Assembly (NCBI RefSeq): GCF_036014015.1
Contig: NZ_CP107905.1
Location: 4,278,001-4,342,000, forward strand
From: Streptomyces sp. NBC_00457
GTDB taxonomy: Bacteria > Actinomycetota > Actinomycetes > Streptomycetales > Streptomycetaceae
DNA: 64,000 bases
Direction of reading: 5' to 3'
Of the stretch, positions 1 through 9,628 are shown piece by piece (position 1 is the stretch's first letter; every line of letters begins with the position of its first letter). The position numbers and the translations under genes were made by a program. The notes beneath the pieces are model-generated. The model searched no databases, had not been told where the DNA came from, and saw only the letters and a list, made by a program, of their open reading frames with translations.

Positions 1-1
1 C

Positions 2-571
2 AAGCGGACGCTGGTCTTCCTTGGGCGTACGCACTTCTACGAGGGCCGCGGCGTGGCCGCCGTCGCGCACGGCGTCCGTACGGCGGTGGCGGCCGGCAGC
101 AAGACGGTCGTCCTCACCAACGGCTGCGGTGGTCTGCGCGAGGGCATGCGGCCCGGGCAGCCGGTCCTCATCAGCGACCACATCAACCTCACCGCGGCCT
201 CCCCGATCATCGGCGCGAACTTCGTCGACCTCACCGACCTGTACTCGCCGCGGCTGCGCGCGCTGTGTAAGGAGATCGACCCGACGCTGGAAGAGGGCGT
301 CTACGCCCAGTTCCCCGGCCCGCACTACGAGACCCCGGCGGAGATCCGCATGGCCCGTGTCATCGGGGCGGACCTGGTCGGTATGTCCACCGTGCTTGAG
401 GCCATCGCGGCGCGTGAGGCGGGCGCCGAGGTCCTGGGCATCTCGCTGGTGACGAACCTCGCGGCGGGTATGACGGGAGAGCCGCTGAACCACGAGGAGG
501 TTCTGCAGGCCGGGCGGGACTCGGCGACGCGGATGGGGTCGCTGCTGGCACAGGTGCTGGGCCGGCTGTAA
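2..571 (+). CDS. purine nucleoside phosphorylase (C-terminal part, 5' end outside window)
   Basis: Phosphorolysis of purine (deoxy)nucleosides to the free base and (deoxy)ribose-1-phosphate in the cytoplasm. The open frame runs in from the left edge, so only the last 189 residues are present. It opens with [11 protein letters not shown] and later has the family stretch [15 protein letters not shown] and the active-site region VTNLAAGM, typical of the trimeric PNP family. It is followed by a phospho-sugar mutase on the same strand, a pairing that fits nucleoside salvage, since the mutase can act on the sugar phosphate released. About 157 bases separate the two and include a dispersed intergenic repeat. 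The 5' end and its control region cannot be judged. Confidence 0.93.
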   Translation, partial: KRTLVFLGRTHFYEGRGVAAVAHGVRTAVAAGSKTVVLTNGCGGLREGMRPGQPVLISDHINLTAASPIIGANFVDLTDLYSPRLRALCKEIDPTLEEGVYAQFPGPHYETPAEIRMARVIGADLVGMSTVLEAIAAREAGAEVLGISLVTNLAAGMTGEPLNHEEVLQAGRDSATRMGSLLAQVLGRL

Positions 572-596
572 GGCGTTTCGCGCCCCGCTTCGGAAA

Positions 597-690
597 TCAG
601 CCTCTCCGGCGTTTGAGGAGCGGGGGTCCAGGGGGCGGAGCCCCTGGAGGATGGGACGGGTAGGGGCGGCGGGGGCGAATACCCGGCCCG
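597..690. repeat. dispersed Streptomyces intergenic repeat, family A, copy 1
   Basis: A GC-rich element running from the gene-end side CTCCGGCGTTTGAGGAGCGG into GATGGGACGGGTAGGGGCGG, placed between the PNP and mutase genes. Nearly the same string recurs at about 36908-37018, and an inverted copy lies at about 36782-36871. It contains the complementary arms CCAGGGGGC and GAGCCCCTGG and so can fold. It looks like one of the short intergenic repeats scattered through Streptomyces chromosomes rather than coding DNA. Confidence 0.7.
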
Positions 691-728
691 CACCCGACAC
701 CGTACGGACACAACGAGAGGTACCCGAC

Positions 729-2360
729 GTGCACGACGATCTCATCGCCCGGGCCCAGGCGTGGCTCGCCGAGGACCCCGACGCGGAGACCCGCGACGAG
801 CTCGCCAAGCTCATCGAGGCCGGGGACGTCGCGGAGCTCGCCGAGCGTTTCGCGGGCACCCTCCAGTTCGGTACGGCCGGTCTGCGCGGTGAGCTGGGCG
901 CGGGCCCGATGCGCATGAACCGCTCGGTCGTGATCCGCGCGGCGGCGGGTCTCGCCGCGTACCTGAAGAAGAACGGTCGGGCCGGCGGACTGGTCGTCGT
1001 CGGCTACGACGCCCGCCACAAGTCCGCCGACTTCGCCCGCGACACCGCCGCCGTGATGACGGGCGCTGGCCTGCGCGCGGCCGTCCTGCCCCGCCCGCTC
1101 CCCACCCCCGTCCTCGCCTACGCCATACAGCACCTGGGCGCGGTCGCCGGTGTGGAGGTCACCGCCAGCCACAACCCGCCCCGCGACAACGGCTACAAGG
1201 TGTACCTCGGCGACGGCTCGCAGATCGTCCCGCCGGCGGACGCGGAGATCGCGGCCGAGATCGACGCGATCGCCGCCCTCGCCGACGTCCCCCGCCCCGA
1301 CTCCGGCTGGGAGACGCTCGACGACGCCGTCCTCGACGCCTATCTCGCCCGCACGGACGCCGTCCTGACAGCCAGGTCACCGCGCACCGCCCGCACCGTC
1401 TACACGGCGATGCACGGCGTCGGCAAGGACGTCCTGCTGGCCGCGTTCGCCCGCGCCGGCTTCCCCCGGCCGGTGCTCGTCGCCGAGCAGGCCGAGCCCG
1501 ACCCGGACTTCCCGACCGTCGCCTTCCCCAACCCGGAAGAGCCCGGCGCGATGGACCTGGCCTTCGCCAAGGCCCGCGAGACCGAGCCGGACCTGATCAT
1601 CGCCAACGACCCCGACGCCGACCGGTGCGCGGTCGCCGTCAAGGACGGCGCCGACTGGCGCATGCTCCGCGGCGACGAGGTCGGCTCCCTCCTCGCCGCC
1701 CACCTCGTCCGGCGCGGCGCACAGGGCACGTTCGCCGAGTCGATCGTGTCGTCGTCCCTGCTCGGGCGGATCGCCGAGAAGGCGGGACTGCCGTACGAGG
1801 AGACGCTCACCGGCTTCAAGTGGATCGCCCGCGTGGACGGTCTGCGCTACGGCTATGAAGAGGCCCTCGGCTACTGCGTCGACCCCGACGGCGTACGCGA
1901 CAAGGACGGCATCACCGCGGCCCTCCTCGTCACCGAGCTGGCGTCCGAGCTCAAAGAGCAGGGCCGCACGCTCCTGGACCTGCTCGACGACCTCGCCGTG
2001 GAGCACGGCCTGCACGCCACGGACCAGCTCTCGGTCCGCGTCGAGGACCTGTCGGTCATCGCGGACGCCATGCGGCGCCTGCGCGAGCAGCCGCCGACCG
2101 AGCTGGCGGGGCTGGCCATCACCGAGGCCGAGGACCTGACGCGGGGCACGGACAAGTTGCCGCCCACGGACGGCCTGCGCTACACGCTCGACGGCGCCCG
2201 GGTCGTCGTACGCCCCAGCGGCACGGAGCCGAAGCTGAAGTGCTACCTGGAGGTCGTCGTGCCGGTCGCCGCGCATGACGGGCTGCCGGAGGCCCGTGCG
2301 AAGGCCGCCGAGCTGCTGGACGCCATCAAGCGGGACCTTTCCGCGGCGGCCGGCATCTGA
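729..2360 (+). CDS. phospho-sugar mutase (PMM/PGM superfamily), probable phosphopentomutase-like role
   Basis: Alpha-D-phosphohexomutase superfamily, 543 residues. The phosphoserine loop reads TASHNPPRDNG, the metal site DPDADR, the sugar-binding loop RGDEVGS and the C-terminal phosphate loop RPSGTEPKLK, all in the usual order. The GTG start at 729 is preceded by GAGAGG eight bases upstream; the longer open frame to 651 runs back into an intergenic repeat and is unlikely to be translated. Such genes are often annotated phosphomannomutase. The position next to PNP, with deoC, deoA, add and cdd elsewhere in the window and no recognisable deoB, suggests that it interconverts (deoxy)ribose-1- and 5-phosphate; that substrate is inference. 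Confidence 0.9.
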   Translation: MHDDLIARAQAWLAEDPDAETRDELAKLIEAGDVAELAERFAGTLQFGTAGLRGELGAGPMRMNRSVVIRAAAGLAAYLKKNGRAGGLVVVGYDARHKSADFARDTAAVMTGAGLRAAVLPRPLPTPVLAYAIQHLGAVAGVEVTASHNPPRDNGYKVYLGDGSQIVPPADAEIAAEIDAIAALADVPRPDSGWETLDDAVLDAYLARTDAVLTARSPRTARTVYTAMHGVGKDVLLAAFARAGFPRPVLVAEQAEPDPDFPTVAFPNPEEPGAMDLAFAKARETEPDLIIANDPDADRCAVAVKDGADWRMLRGDEVGSLLAAHLVRRGAQGTFAESIVSSSLLGRIAEKAGLPYEETLTGFKWIARVDGLRYGYEEALGYCVDPDGVRDKDGITAALLVTELASELKEQGRTLLDLLDDLAVEHGLHATDQLSVRVEDLSVIADAMRRLREQPPTELAGLAITEAEDLTRGTDKLPPTDGLRYTLDGARVVVRPSGTEPKLKCYLEVVVPVAAHDGLPEARAKAAELLDAIKRDLSAAAGI

Positions 2361-2744
2361 GCCGTACACCCCTGGTTCACCGGGAGTTGGGCTGCCGCTT
2401 GCTCCTCGGACGCCCGCCGAGGCGGCGGTCGCCGCAGGCTGTAACCGCGGTATGGATGCGCTCCTACCCCCCTTGGAGGCATCCGCCCCCAGGTGTCCCG
2501 CCGCCCCCAACACACCAGGCGGGACTCCGACATACCGCGTACAGGGCCCGGTACGGGGTTCAGACCCATGAGTCAGCTGGACTCTGTGCCGGGTCCCTCG
2601 TGTATGGGCCAACTTGCTTACGCGACAAGGGTGTTACCAGGCCCCGGCAGCGTTGTTAAAACGGAAGTCCGGGGAACCGCCGCGTGTCTCAGCGGCATCG
2701 GTACAGGCGCGGGGCATGGCGAGCACGGGACAGGGGGCGGGATC
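2361..2744. other. intergenic region, no gene recognised
   Basis: The stretch between the mutase and the lipoprotein gene. An open frame continues upstream of 2745 to about 2493 in the lipoprotein frame, but its product is low-complexity, lacks a ribosome site and would bury the signal peptide, so it is taken as noncoding leader. It presumably holds the promoter of the lipoprotein-kinase genes; I could not assign -10/-35 boxes with confidence. Confidence 0.5.
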
Positions 2745-3545
2745 GTGGCGTATGCGAGAGCCCGGCGTATCTGCGGGGCCTTGGTGTTGTGCGGGTTAGT
2801 GGTGGCCGGCTGCACGGACGGCGGAAACGGCGGGGAGGCTGAGGCGTCCGCGGACACGAGCACACGCGACGGCACGCAGTCGGCGTCCTCGCCGACCGCT
2901 GTGACGGCCCCCGCGAAGCAGCCGAGGACCACGGACCAGGCGCGGGCGCTGATCGGGAAGGTGATCGCCGACCCGGAGCTGTTCGGGCCGGGGGTCGTGC
3001 GGGCGACGCCGTACGAGAGCGACCCCGGCCGCTGGGCGGTGCTCGGCGACAGCTGCGCCTGGCAGCTCAGGGAACTGCCCGCGGACGTACTGGCCACGCT
3101 GACCCGGTACTTCGAAGTGCCCGCCGGGGACGGCAAGGGGTCGGTGCGGCTGTCGGCCACGGTCACCGTGCACCGTACGGCGCTGGACGCGGCCTGGGAG
3201 CAGGCCGGAGTGCTGGAAGAGGTGCTCGACTGCGAGGAGCAGCTCCTGCGGCCGGGCGAGCGGCTGACGGGACTGTCCTCGACCGCGTACGCGTGGGGCG
3301 AGGGCAACAACAGCTACAGCGACGAGTCGTTGGGGGAGACGGGTCTGTGCGTGAGTGACACCCGCGGCGGGCCGTACCCGTACCGGTGGGACCAGGCCAC
3401 GCTGGGCCCTGTGATGGCCAGTACCTCCGTGTGCGGGGGCCGGGGACGCGAGGCGGCCGAGCTGTGGCCCCTTGTCCAGGAGGCCCTGGCCAAGATGGTG
3501 GTGCGAGCGCAGGCGGAGATCGGGCGCCCGAAGGGGGGTGCGTGA
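2745..3545 (+). CDS. putative secreted lipoprotein coupled to a receptor kinase
   Basis: 266 residues from a GTG preceded by a GGGGGCGGG stretch. The N-terminus VAYARARRICGALVL leads into lipobox VVAGC, so the mature protein should be lipid-anchored outside the membrane. After a Ser/Thr/Ala-rich tether comes a roughly 200-residue domain with four cysteines (within DSCAW, LDCEE, GLCVS and SVCGG), probably two disulfides. The layout recalls small extracellular sensor-type lipoproteins, but I do not recognise the family with certainty. Its stop overlaps the start of the following kinase (TGATG), so the two are translationally coupled and a joint role, for instance in ligand presentation, is a reasonable inference. 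Confidence 0.75.
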   Translation: MAYARARRICGALVLCGLVVAGCTDGGNGGEAEASADTSTRDGTQSASSPTAVTAPAKQPRTTDQARALIGKVIADPELFGPGVVRATPYESDPGRWAVLGDSCAWQLRELPADVLATLTRYFEVPAGDGKGSVRLSATVTVHRTALDAAWEQAGVLEEVLDCEEQLLRPGERLTGLSSTAYAWGEGNNSYSDESLGETGLCVSDTRGGPYPYRWDQATLGPVMASTSVCGGRGREAAELWPLVQEALAKMVVRAQAEIGRPKGGA

Positions 3546-5701
3546 TGGAGCGGCTGCTTCCCTCCGATCCGTCCCGCCTCGGTGGCCACCGGCTGCTGGG
3601 ACGGCTGGGCGCGGGCGGTATGGGCGTGGTCTACCTGGCCCGGAGCGAGGCCGGGGACCTGGCCGCGGTGAAGGTGATCCAGCCGGAGTACGCCGGTCAG
3701 GCGGAGTTCCGGGCGCGGTTCCGCCGCGAAGTGGCCTCCGCCCGGCGGGTGGACAGCCCGTGGGTCGTGCCGGTGCTGGGGGACGACACCGAAGCTGATG
3801 CGCCGTGGCTGGCCACGGCGTTCGTGCCGGGTCCTTCGCTGGCCGAGGCGGTCGCTGCCTGCGGGCCGCTGCCGACGCGCGCGGTGCGGATACTGGGCAA
3901 GGTCCTGGCGCGGGCCCTCGCCTCGGTGCACGACGCCGGTCTGGTGCACCGGGACGTCAAACCCGGCAACATCCTGCTCGCCCTCGACGGGCCCCGGCTG
4001 ATCGACTTCGGTATCGCGCGGCCCACGGCGGCCGAGGAGACCGAACTGACCTCGGACAGCGTGGTGGTGGGCACGCCCGGTTTCCTCTCCCCCGAGCAGG
4101 CGCGGGCCCTGGAGGTCGGGCCGGCGAGCGATGTGTTCTCCCTCGGCTGCGTGCTGGTGTACGCGGCCACCGGCCGACCGCCGTTCGGCGCCGGCACCGC
4201 GGACGCGTTGCTGTACCGCACCGTCCATGACGCGCCGGAACTGGAGGGCATCGACGACGCGGAACTGCGCGCGCTGCTGGAGCGGTGCCTGGACAAGGAG
4301 CCCACCGCGCGGCCCACGGCGGCCGAGGTGGACACGGCGATCGTGGAGGACGCCCCCGCCGATTCCATCGACTGGCTGCCGGACGCGGTGGTCGCCATGG
4401 TCACCGACCGGTCCGCCGAGATGCTGGCCCTGCCCGGCATCGAACCGACCGAGCTCGCCGCCGGGGGCGGGCCGGACACCGGGGCCCAAGAGCCGGGGCG
4501 CCGCCGGGTCCTGGCACTGGCCGCCGGGGGCGCGGCGCTCCTCGCGGCGGGCGGCGGCGCGGCCCTGTGGGCGGCGCTGGGAGGCGACGGCGAGAAGGAC
4601 CCGGCGTCACGGTCCGCCGGCCCGCGCTGGGTGCTGGGCGTCCACGCGGACCTGAGCGGACCGCAGAAGGAGGCCGGGAGGGCACAGGAGCGCGCCGCCC
4701 GGCTGGCCGTGGAGCAGTTCAACCCCCGCAAGGACAAGCCGTTCACCCTCGCCCTCCGGGCGGTGGACGACCGGGGTGAGCCGGCGCGGGCGCAGCGGGC
4801 GGCCCGGCAGCTGGCCGGCGACGCCGATGTGCTCGCCGTCCTCGGCCCCACCGGCTACACCTCGACGCAGGCCGCCCTGGAGGTCTACGAGGCCGCCGGC
4901 CTGCCGGTGCTGTCCGTGTCCGAACTCTCCTTCACCGCCGCGCAGTCGGCCCTGCTGGCCGAGCCGAAGGGGTACTTCCGGGCCGCGCCCATGGCCGCGT
5001 TCGCCGTCTACAACACCGTCGTCACCCTCGCCGCCCAGGGTTCCCGCCGCCCGGGCCTCCTGATCGACCGGGCGGGGCGGATCACCGGCATGGAGTCCGC
5101 GCAGATCGTCCGCGACACGGCCCGCGCCCGCCAGGTCGCCCTGTACGCCAGGGTCGTGCCCGCCGCCGCGCCGGACGCGTCGGTGGTGGTCGCCGACATG
5201 CTCGCCCACGGCATCGACGGCTTCTTCTGCACCGGCACCCCTCAGCGCGCCGCCACGGTCGCCCGCGCCCTTGCCGAGCGTGGCTTCGCGGGGCCGCGGT
5301 TCCTGGACGCGCCCACGGCCACCGCGTCCTTCGTCACCGCGGCGGGCGGTGCGGCCGACGGCTGGCAGACCATCACCCCGTACATCAGCCCGGATGCCAC
5401 ACCCGTGCGTACCTTCGCCACCGCCTACCGCAAGCGCTACGGCGGCGCGCCGGGCGTCTGGGCTCCGGAGGCGTACGACACCGCCCGCCTGGTCGTCGAC
5501 CGGATCACCGCCCTGGCCGCGGGCGGCGGCCGACGGCCCAGCCGCGCCCAGGTCACCAAGGCCCTGACCACGGCCGGCTTCAAGGGCCTGACCACGACGT
5601 ACGCGTTCGACGACAGCGGAGAACTCACCATGCAGCAGACCCATCACTACCGGGTCGACGGCGGCCGGTTCGCCTACGTCGGCAAGCTGTCCGCGTCCTG
5701 A
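3545..5701 (+). CDS. membrane Ser/Thr protein kinase with extracellular PBP1-like sensor domain (first of tandem pair)
   Basis: 718 residues. Residues about 15-270 are a PknB-type kinase: glycine loop LGAGGMG, VAIK-type lysine K43 in AAVKVI, catalytic loop HRDVKPGN with D137, DFGIARP and the SPEQA segment. Around 320-347 a single hydrophobic helix follows an Arg-rich stop (RRRVLALAAGG). The outer part, from about 358, resembles type 1 periplasmic binding proteins of the branched-chain amino acid/amide family (WVLGVHADLSGPQKEAG, LAVLGPTGYTST, APEAYDTARLV). The ATG overlaps the upstream lipoprotein stop. Likely role: ligand binding outside controls phosphorylation inside. The ligand is unknown; a small amino-acid-like molecule would fit the fold. 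Confidence 0.9.
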   Translation: MERLLPSDPSRLGGHRLLGRLGAGGMGVVYLARSEAGDLAAVKVIQPEYAGQAEFRARFRREVASARRVDSPWVVPVLGDDTEADAPWLATAFVPGPSLAEAVAACGPLPTRAVRILGKVLARALASVHDAGLVHRDVKPGNILLALDGPRLIDFGIARPTAAEETELTSDSVVVGTPGFLSPEQARALEVGPASDVFSLGCVLVYAATGRPPFGAGTADALLYRTVHDAPELEGIDDAELRALLERCLDKEPTARPTAAEVDTAIVEDAPADSIDWLPDAVVAMVTDRSAEMLALPGIEPTELAAGGGPDTGAQEPGRRRVLALAAGGAALLAAGGGAALWAALGGDGEKDPASRSAGPRWVLGVHADLSGPQKEAGRAQERAARLAVEQFNPRKDKPFTLALRAVDDRGEPARAQRAARQLAGDADVLAVLGPTGYTSTQAALEVYEAAGLPVLSVSELSFTAAQSALLAEPKGYFRAAPMAAFAVYNTVVTLAAQGSRRPGLLIDRAGRITGMESAQIVRDTARARQVALYARVVPAAAPDASVVVADMLAHGIDGFFCTGTPQRAATVARALAERGFAGPRFLDAPTATASFVTAAGGAADGWQTITPYISPDATPVRTFATAYRKRYGGAPGVWAPEAYDTARLVVDRITALAAGGGRRPSRAQVTKALTTAGFKGLTTTYAFDDSGELTMQQTHHYRVDGGRFAYVGKLSAS

Positions 5702-5719
5702 CGGCGGCGGGAGCAGGGG

Positions 5720-7903
5720 ATGCGGGCGCTGCGGGCCGAGGACCCCGAGTCCCTCGGCGGGCACCGGCTGCTCGCCCGGCTCGGGGCCGGCGGCATGGGC
5801 ACGGTCTATCTGGCCCGCGCCGCCGACGGGGCACTCGTCGCCGTGAAGATGATCCGCGCCGAGCACGCCGCGGATCCCGCCTTCCGGGCGCGCTTCCGCC
5901 GCGAGGTACAGCTGGCCACCGCACTCACCGCCCGCTGGGTGGTCCCGGTGACGGCCGCCGACACCGAGGCGCGCGAGCCGTGGCTGGCCACCGCCTTCGT
6001 GCCCGGCCCGTCGCTGACCGAGGCGGTCGACGGACACGGTCCGCTTCCCGCGCACACCGTCGCCGTACTCGGCGCGCGGCTGGCGCGGGCGCTGGCCGAG
6101 GTGCACGCGGCGGGCATGGTCCACCGCGACGTCAAACCCGGCAACATCCTGCTCACCCGTGACGAACCCCGGTTGATCGACTTCGGCATCGCCCAGGGCG
6201 CCGGCACCACCGCCCTGACCGCCCCCGACGCGATCATCGGCACCCCCGGCTATCTCTCCCCCGAACAGGCCCGGCCCCACGAGGGCGAGGTGGGCCCGGC
6301 GAGTGATGTGTTCTCCCTCGGCTGCATGCTGGCTTACGCGGCCACCGGCCGTCGGCCGTTCGGCACCGGCACGGCGGCGGCGATCCTCTACCGCACCGTC
6401 CACGAGCCCCCCGACCTCACGGGCCTCGACCGTCACCTTCCGGGACCGCTGCGGGCGGCGATCACCGGCTGCCTCGCCAAGACTCCCGGGGACCGGCCCA
6501 CGGCAGCCGAACTCGGTGCCGCGCTTGAGGCGGCAACCGGCCGGACCGACGAGACGCCGAGCGGTGACTGGCTGCCGCCCGAGGTGCTGCGGCTGGTGGC
6601 CGACCGTTCTACTCGCGCCCTCAACCCGCCGCCGCGCCCGTCTGCCCCCGCTGCTCCGTCGGTCTCTCCCCCGGAGTCGGTACGGAGGCTGCCCCGTCGC
6701 CGCGTTCTCGCGATCGGCGGGGCGGCGGCCGCGGCCGCGGGCACCGGAGCCGCCGTACTGCTGAACCGACGGGACACCACGCCGACGGCCGGTACGCCCC
6801 GCAAGGCGCCGACGCACACGATCGGCTTCCAGGCCGACCTGACAGGGCCTCAGAAGAGCACCGGCACGGCGCAGGAGCGGGGGGCCCGCCTCGCCGTCGC
6901 CCTCCACAACGCACGGGCGGACGCCTCCTTCCGCCTGGCCCTGACGACGTACGACGACCGGGGCGAGACCGCACGGGCGAAGGACGCGGCCCGCAGCCTG
7001 CTCGCCGACACCGCCGCACGGGCGGTCATCGGCCCCACCACTGCCACCGCCGCCCGCGCCGCCGGCCCGCTCTACGGGGCCGCGTCGACGCCGTTCGTGC
7101 TCGTGTCGGTCGACGCCGACGAGGCCGGACTGCCGACCGTCGCCCTGCGGCGCACCCTGTGCCAGACCAGGGCATCGGGGTCCGAGCGCGGCCTGCCGGT
7201 CATCGCTTACCTGACCCGGGCGCACTCGGCGCGTCGTACCGCCGTCATCGAGGACCGGGCCGCGGGAGAGACGGCCTGGAACCTCAGCCGCTACATCGGT
7301 GAGTCTCCGCCCAGCGAGGGCACGGTCACCCTCCACCCCGTGGCGGCCGGCACGGACGACTTCGGCCCGGCCGTCACCGAGGCCCTGACCACCGACCCAC
7401 AAGCCCTCGTCTACGCCGGGGTCTCCCCGATCCGAGCCGCGGCCTGCGCCGAGGCCCTGTCAGCGGCCGGATTCACCGGTCCACGCATGGGATTCGAGCC
7501 CGTCATGCGGCCGGCCTTCCTCACGGGGGCGGGTGAGGCGGCCGAGGGCTGGATGTTCGAAGCCCCGTACACCGAACCACAATCGGTGGGCACCAAGGCG
7601 TCCAGGTCGTTCACCAGCGCCTACCGGAAACGCTACGGCCAGGCACCCGGACGCTGGGCCGCCGAGGCGTACGACGCCGTCGGCCTGATCGCCCGCACCC
7701 TCGACGCACTCGGGGGCGGCGCGGACACCGAGCCCGGCCAGGTCGCCGAACGCCTCTTCCGCACCGCCCACGACGGCGTGGCCAAACCGATCCGCTTCAG
7801 CGAGACGCCCACGCACTCCCTGCAACAGGAGAACGCGAGCTTCCTCTACCAGGTCAGGGGCGGGGACTTCCGGTTCCTGGGACGGTACGACCAGGTTCGG
7901 TGA
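5720..7903 (+). CDS. membrane Ser/Thr protein kinase with extracellular PBP1-like sensor domain (second of tandem pair)
   Basis: 727 residues, a clear paralogue of the preceding kinase along its whole length. Kinase features include LGAGGMGTVYLAR, lysine K43 in VAVKMI, HRDVKPGN, DFGIAQG and SPEQA; the transmembrane helix is near residue 328-350 after RRRVLAIGG; the outer domain begins TIGFQADLTGPQKSTG and has AAEAYDAVGLI near the end. The start ATG at 5720 follows a GGGAGCAGGGG ribosome site, 18 bases after the first kinase stop. Divergence is strongest in the linker and sensor, suggesting different ligands. Its 3' end lies 3 bases from the end of the convergent sortase-fold lipoprotein gene. 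Confidence 0.9.
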   Translation: MRALRAEDPESLGGHRLLARLGAGGMGTVYLARAADGALVAVKMIRAEHAADPAFRARFRREVQLATALTARWVVPVTAADTEAREPWLATAFVPGPSLTEAVDGHGPLPAHTVAVLGARLARALAEVHAAGMVHRDVKPGNILLTRDEPRLIDFGIAQGAGTTALTAPDAIIGTPGYLSPEQARPHEGEVGPASDVFSLGCMLAYAATGRRPFGTGTAAAILYRTVHEPPDLTGLDRHLPGPLRAAITGCLAKTPGDRPTAAELGAALEAATGRTDETPSGDWLPPEVLRLVADRSTRALNPPPRPSAPAAPSVSPPESVRRLPRRRVLAIGGAAAAAAGTGAAVLLNRRDTTPTAGTPRKAPTHTIGFQADLTGPQKSTGTAQERGARLAVALHNARADASFRLALTTYDDRGETARAKDAARSLLADTAARAVIGPTTATAARAAGPLYGAASTPFVLVSVDADEAGLPTVALRRTLCQTRASGSERGLPVIAYLTRAHSARRTAVIEDRAAGETAWNLSRYIGESPPSEGTVTLHPVAAGTDDFGPAVTEALTTDPQALVYAGVSPIRAAACAEALSAAGFTGPRMGFEPVMRPAFLTGAGEAAEGWMFEAPYTEPQSVGTKASRSFTSAYRKRYGQAPGRWAAEAYDAVGLIARTLDALGGGADTEPGQVAERLFRTAHDGVAKPIRFSETPTHSLQQENASFLYQVRGGDFRFLGRYDQVR

Positions 7904-7906
7904 CGG

Positions 7907-8713
7907 CTATGACCCGACCCGCGCGAGATAGCTGAAGCCCGTGTTCGGGCCGACGCAGGACTGGAGCGTCAGGTCGCCCCAGTAGAGGCCGTGGGAGGGG
8001 GTACCGCGCCCGGGCGACACGTAGGTGGCGTAGACGCGGTACGTGAAGGTGCCGCGCGGGGTGGTGGCGGTGACCGTCGTGCCCACCGGCAGCTTGGCGA
8101 ACTGTGCGAAGCCGCAGTAGTCGTGGCCGACGACGACGACGGTGCGCAGCGCGTGGCCGTCCTCCGTCCCCAGGTCGGGTCCGGTCCACTGCACGGCGTC
8201 GTCGCAGGCGTCCACCGCGTCCTGGCCGCCGCGGACGACCTCGGTGGACCAGGAGCCCACCCGCAGGGTGGTCGAGCCGTCCTCGCTGCGCCCGCCGAAC
8301 GCCTCCGCGCGCGGCACGGCGGACGGCTTCGGCGAGGGCTTCGCGGGCGTGTTGCGGGGGCGCGAGGGGGCGGACGGGGGTGCCGTGGCCGACAGGTCCG
8401 GGAGCTTCGCCTTCGGGGTGGTCGTGGGCTTGCCGGGGGACGGTGTGGGACGGGGGGTGGATGCCGTGGGAGCAGGTTCGGGCGCGACGGTTCGGGCCGG
8501 TGTGCCGTGGCGGGTCGGCTCGGTGGGCGCTGTGGGCACCTGATCGGGAGACGGGACGGTGGCCGGGGCGCTCGCGGGCGGGCCCGCGAGCGTTGTGTCG
8601 TCGACACCGGGAGCGGCACATCCCGCCAGGGCGGCGGACGCGACCACGGTCGCAAGGGCGGTGGCACGGGCCACCGTACGGCCGTATCGTCCGGTGGTCG
8701 TCACGCTCAGCAC
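7907..8713 (-). CDS. sortase-domain lipoprotein
   Basis: 268 residues. A signal peptide ends in lipobox ALAGC (Cys32), then a long Pro/Ser/Thr-rich tether (about 40-150), then a sortase-like barrel. Candidate catalytic residues are all present: His197 in VVGHDYCG, Cys253 in LTLQSCVG and Arg265 in FSYLAR. The class is not clear to me. A lipid-anchored sortase is unusual, since most are held by an N-terminal helix. GTG at 8713 has GAGGGAG just upstream; a second GTG at 8704 would also keep the signal peptide. It lies 7 bases downstream of pstB and is the last gene of the pst/sortase block; it could be the active partner of the degenerate sortase upstream. Confidence 0.75.
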   Translation of the reverse strand: MLSVTTTGRYGRTVARATALATVVASAALAGCAAPGVDDTTLAGPPASAPATVPSPDQVPTAPTEPTRHGTPARTVAPEPAPTASTPRPTPSPGKPTTTPKAKLPDLSATAPPSAPSRPRNTPAKPSPKPSAVPRAEAFGGRSEDGSTTLRVGSWSTEVVRGGQDAVDACDDAVQWTGPDLGTEDGHALRTVVVVGHDYCGFAQFAKLPVGTTVTATTPRGTFTYRVYATYVSPGRGTPSHGLYWGDLTLQSCVGPNTGFSYLARVGS

Positions 8714-8720
8714 CTCTCCC

Positions 8721-9608
<888 letters not shown>

Positions 9609-9628
9609 GGTGCTGAACTCCTCGTCGG

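Noticed and set aside
4607..7402. 931-codon minus-strand open frame
   Set aside because: Entirely antisense to the two kinase genes, with a repetitive Gly/Arg product; no ribosome site.
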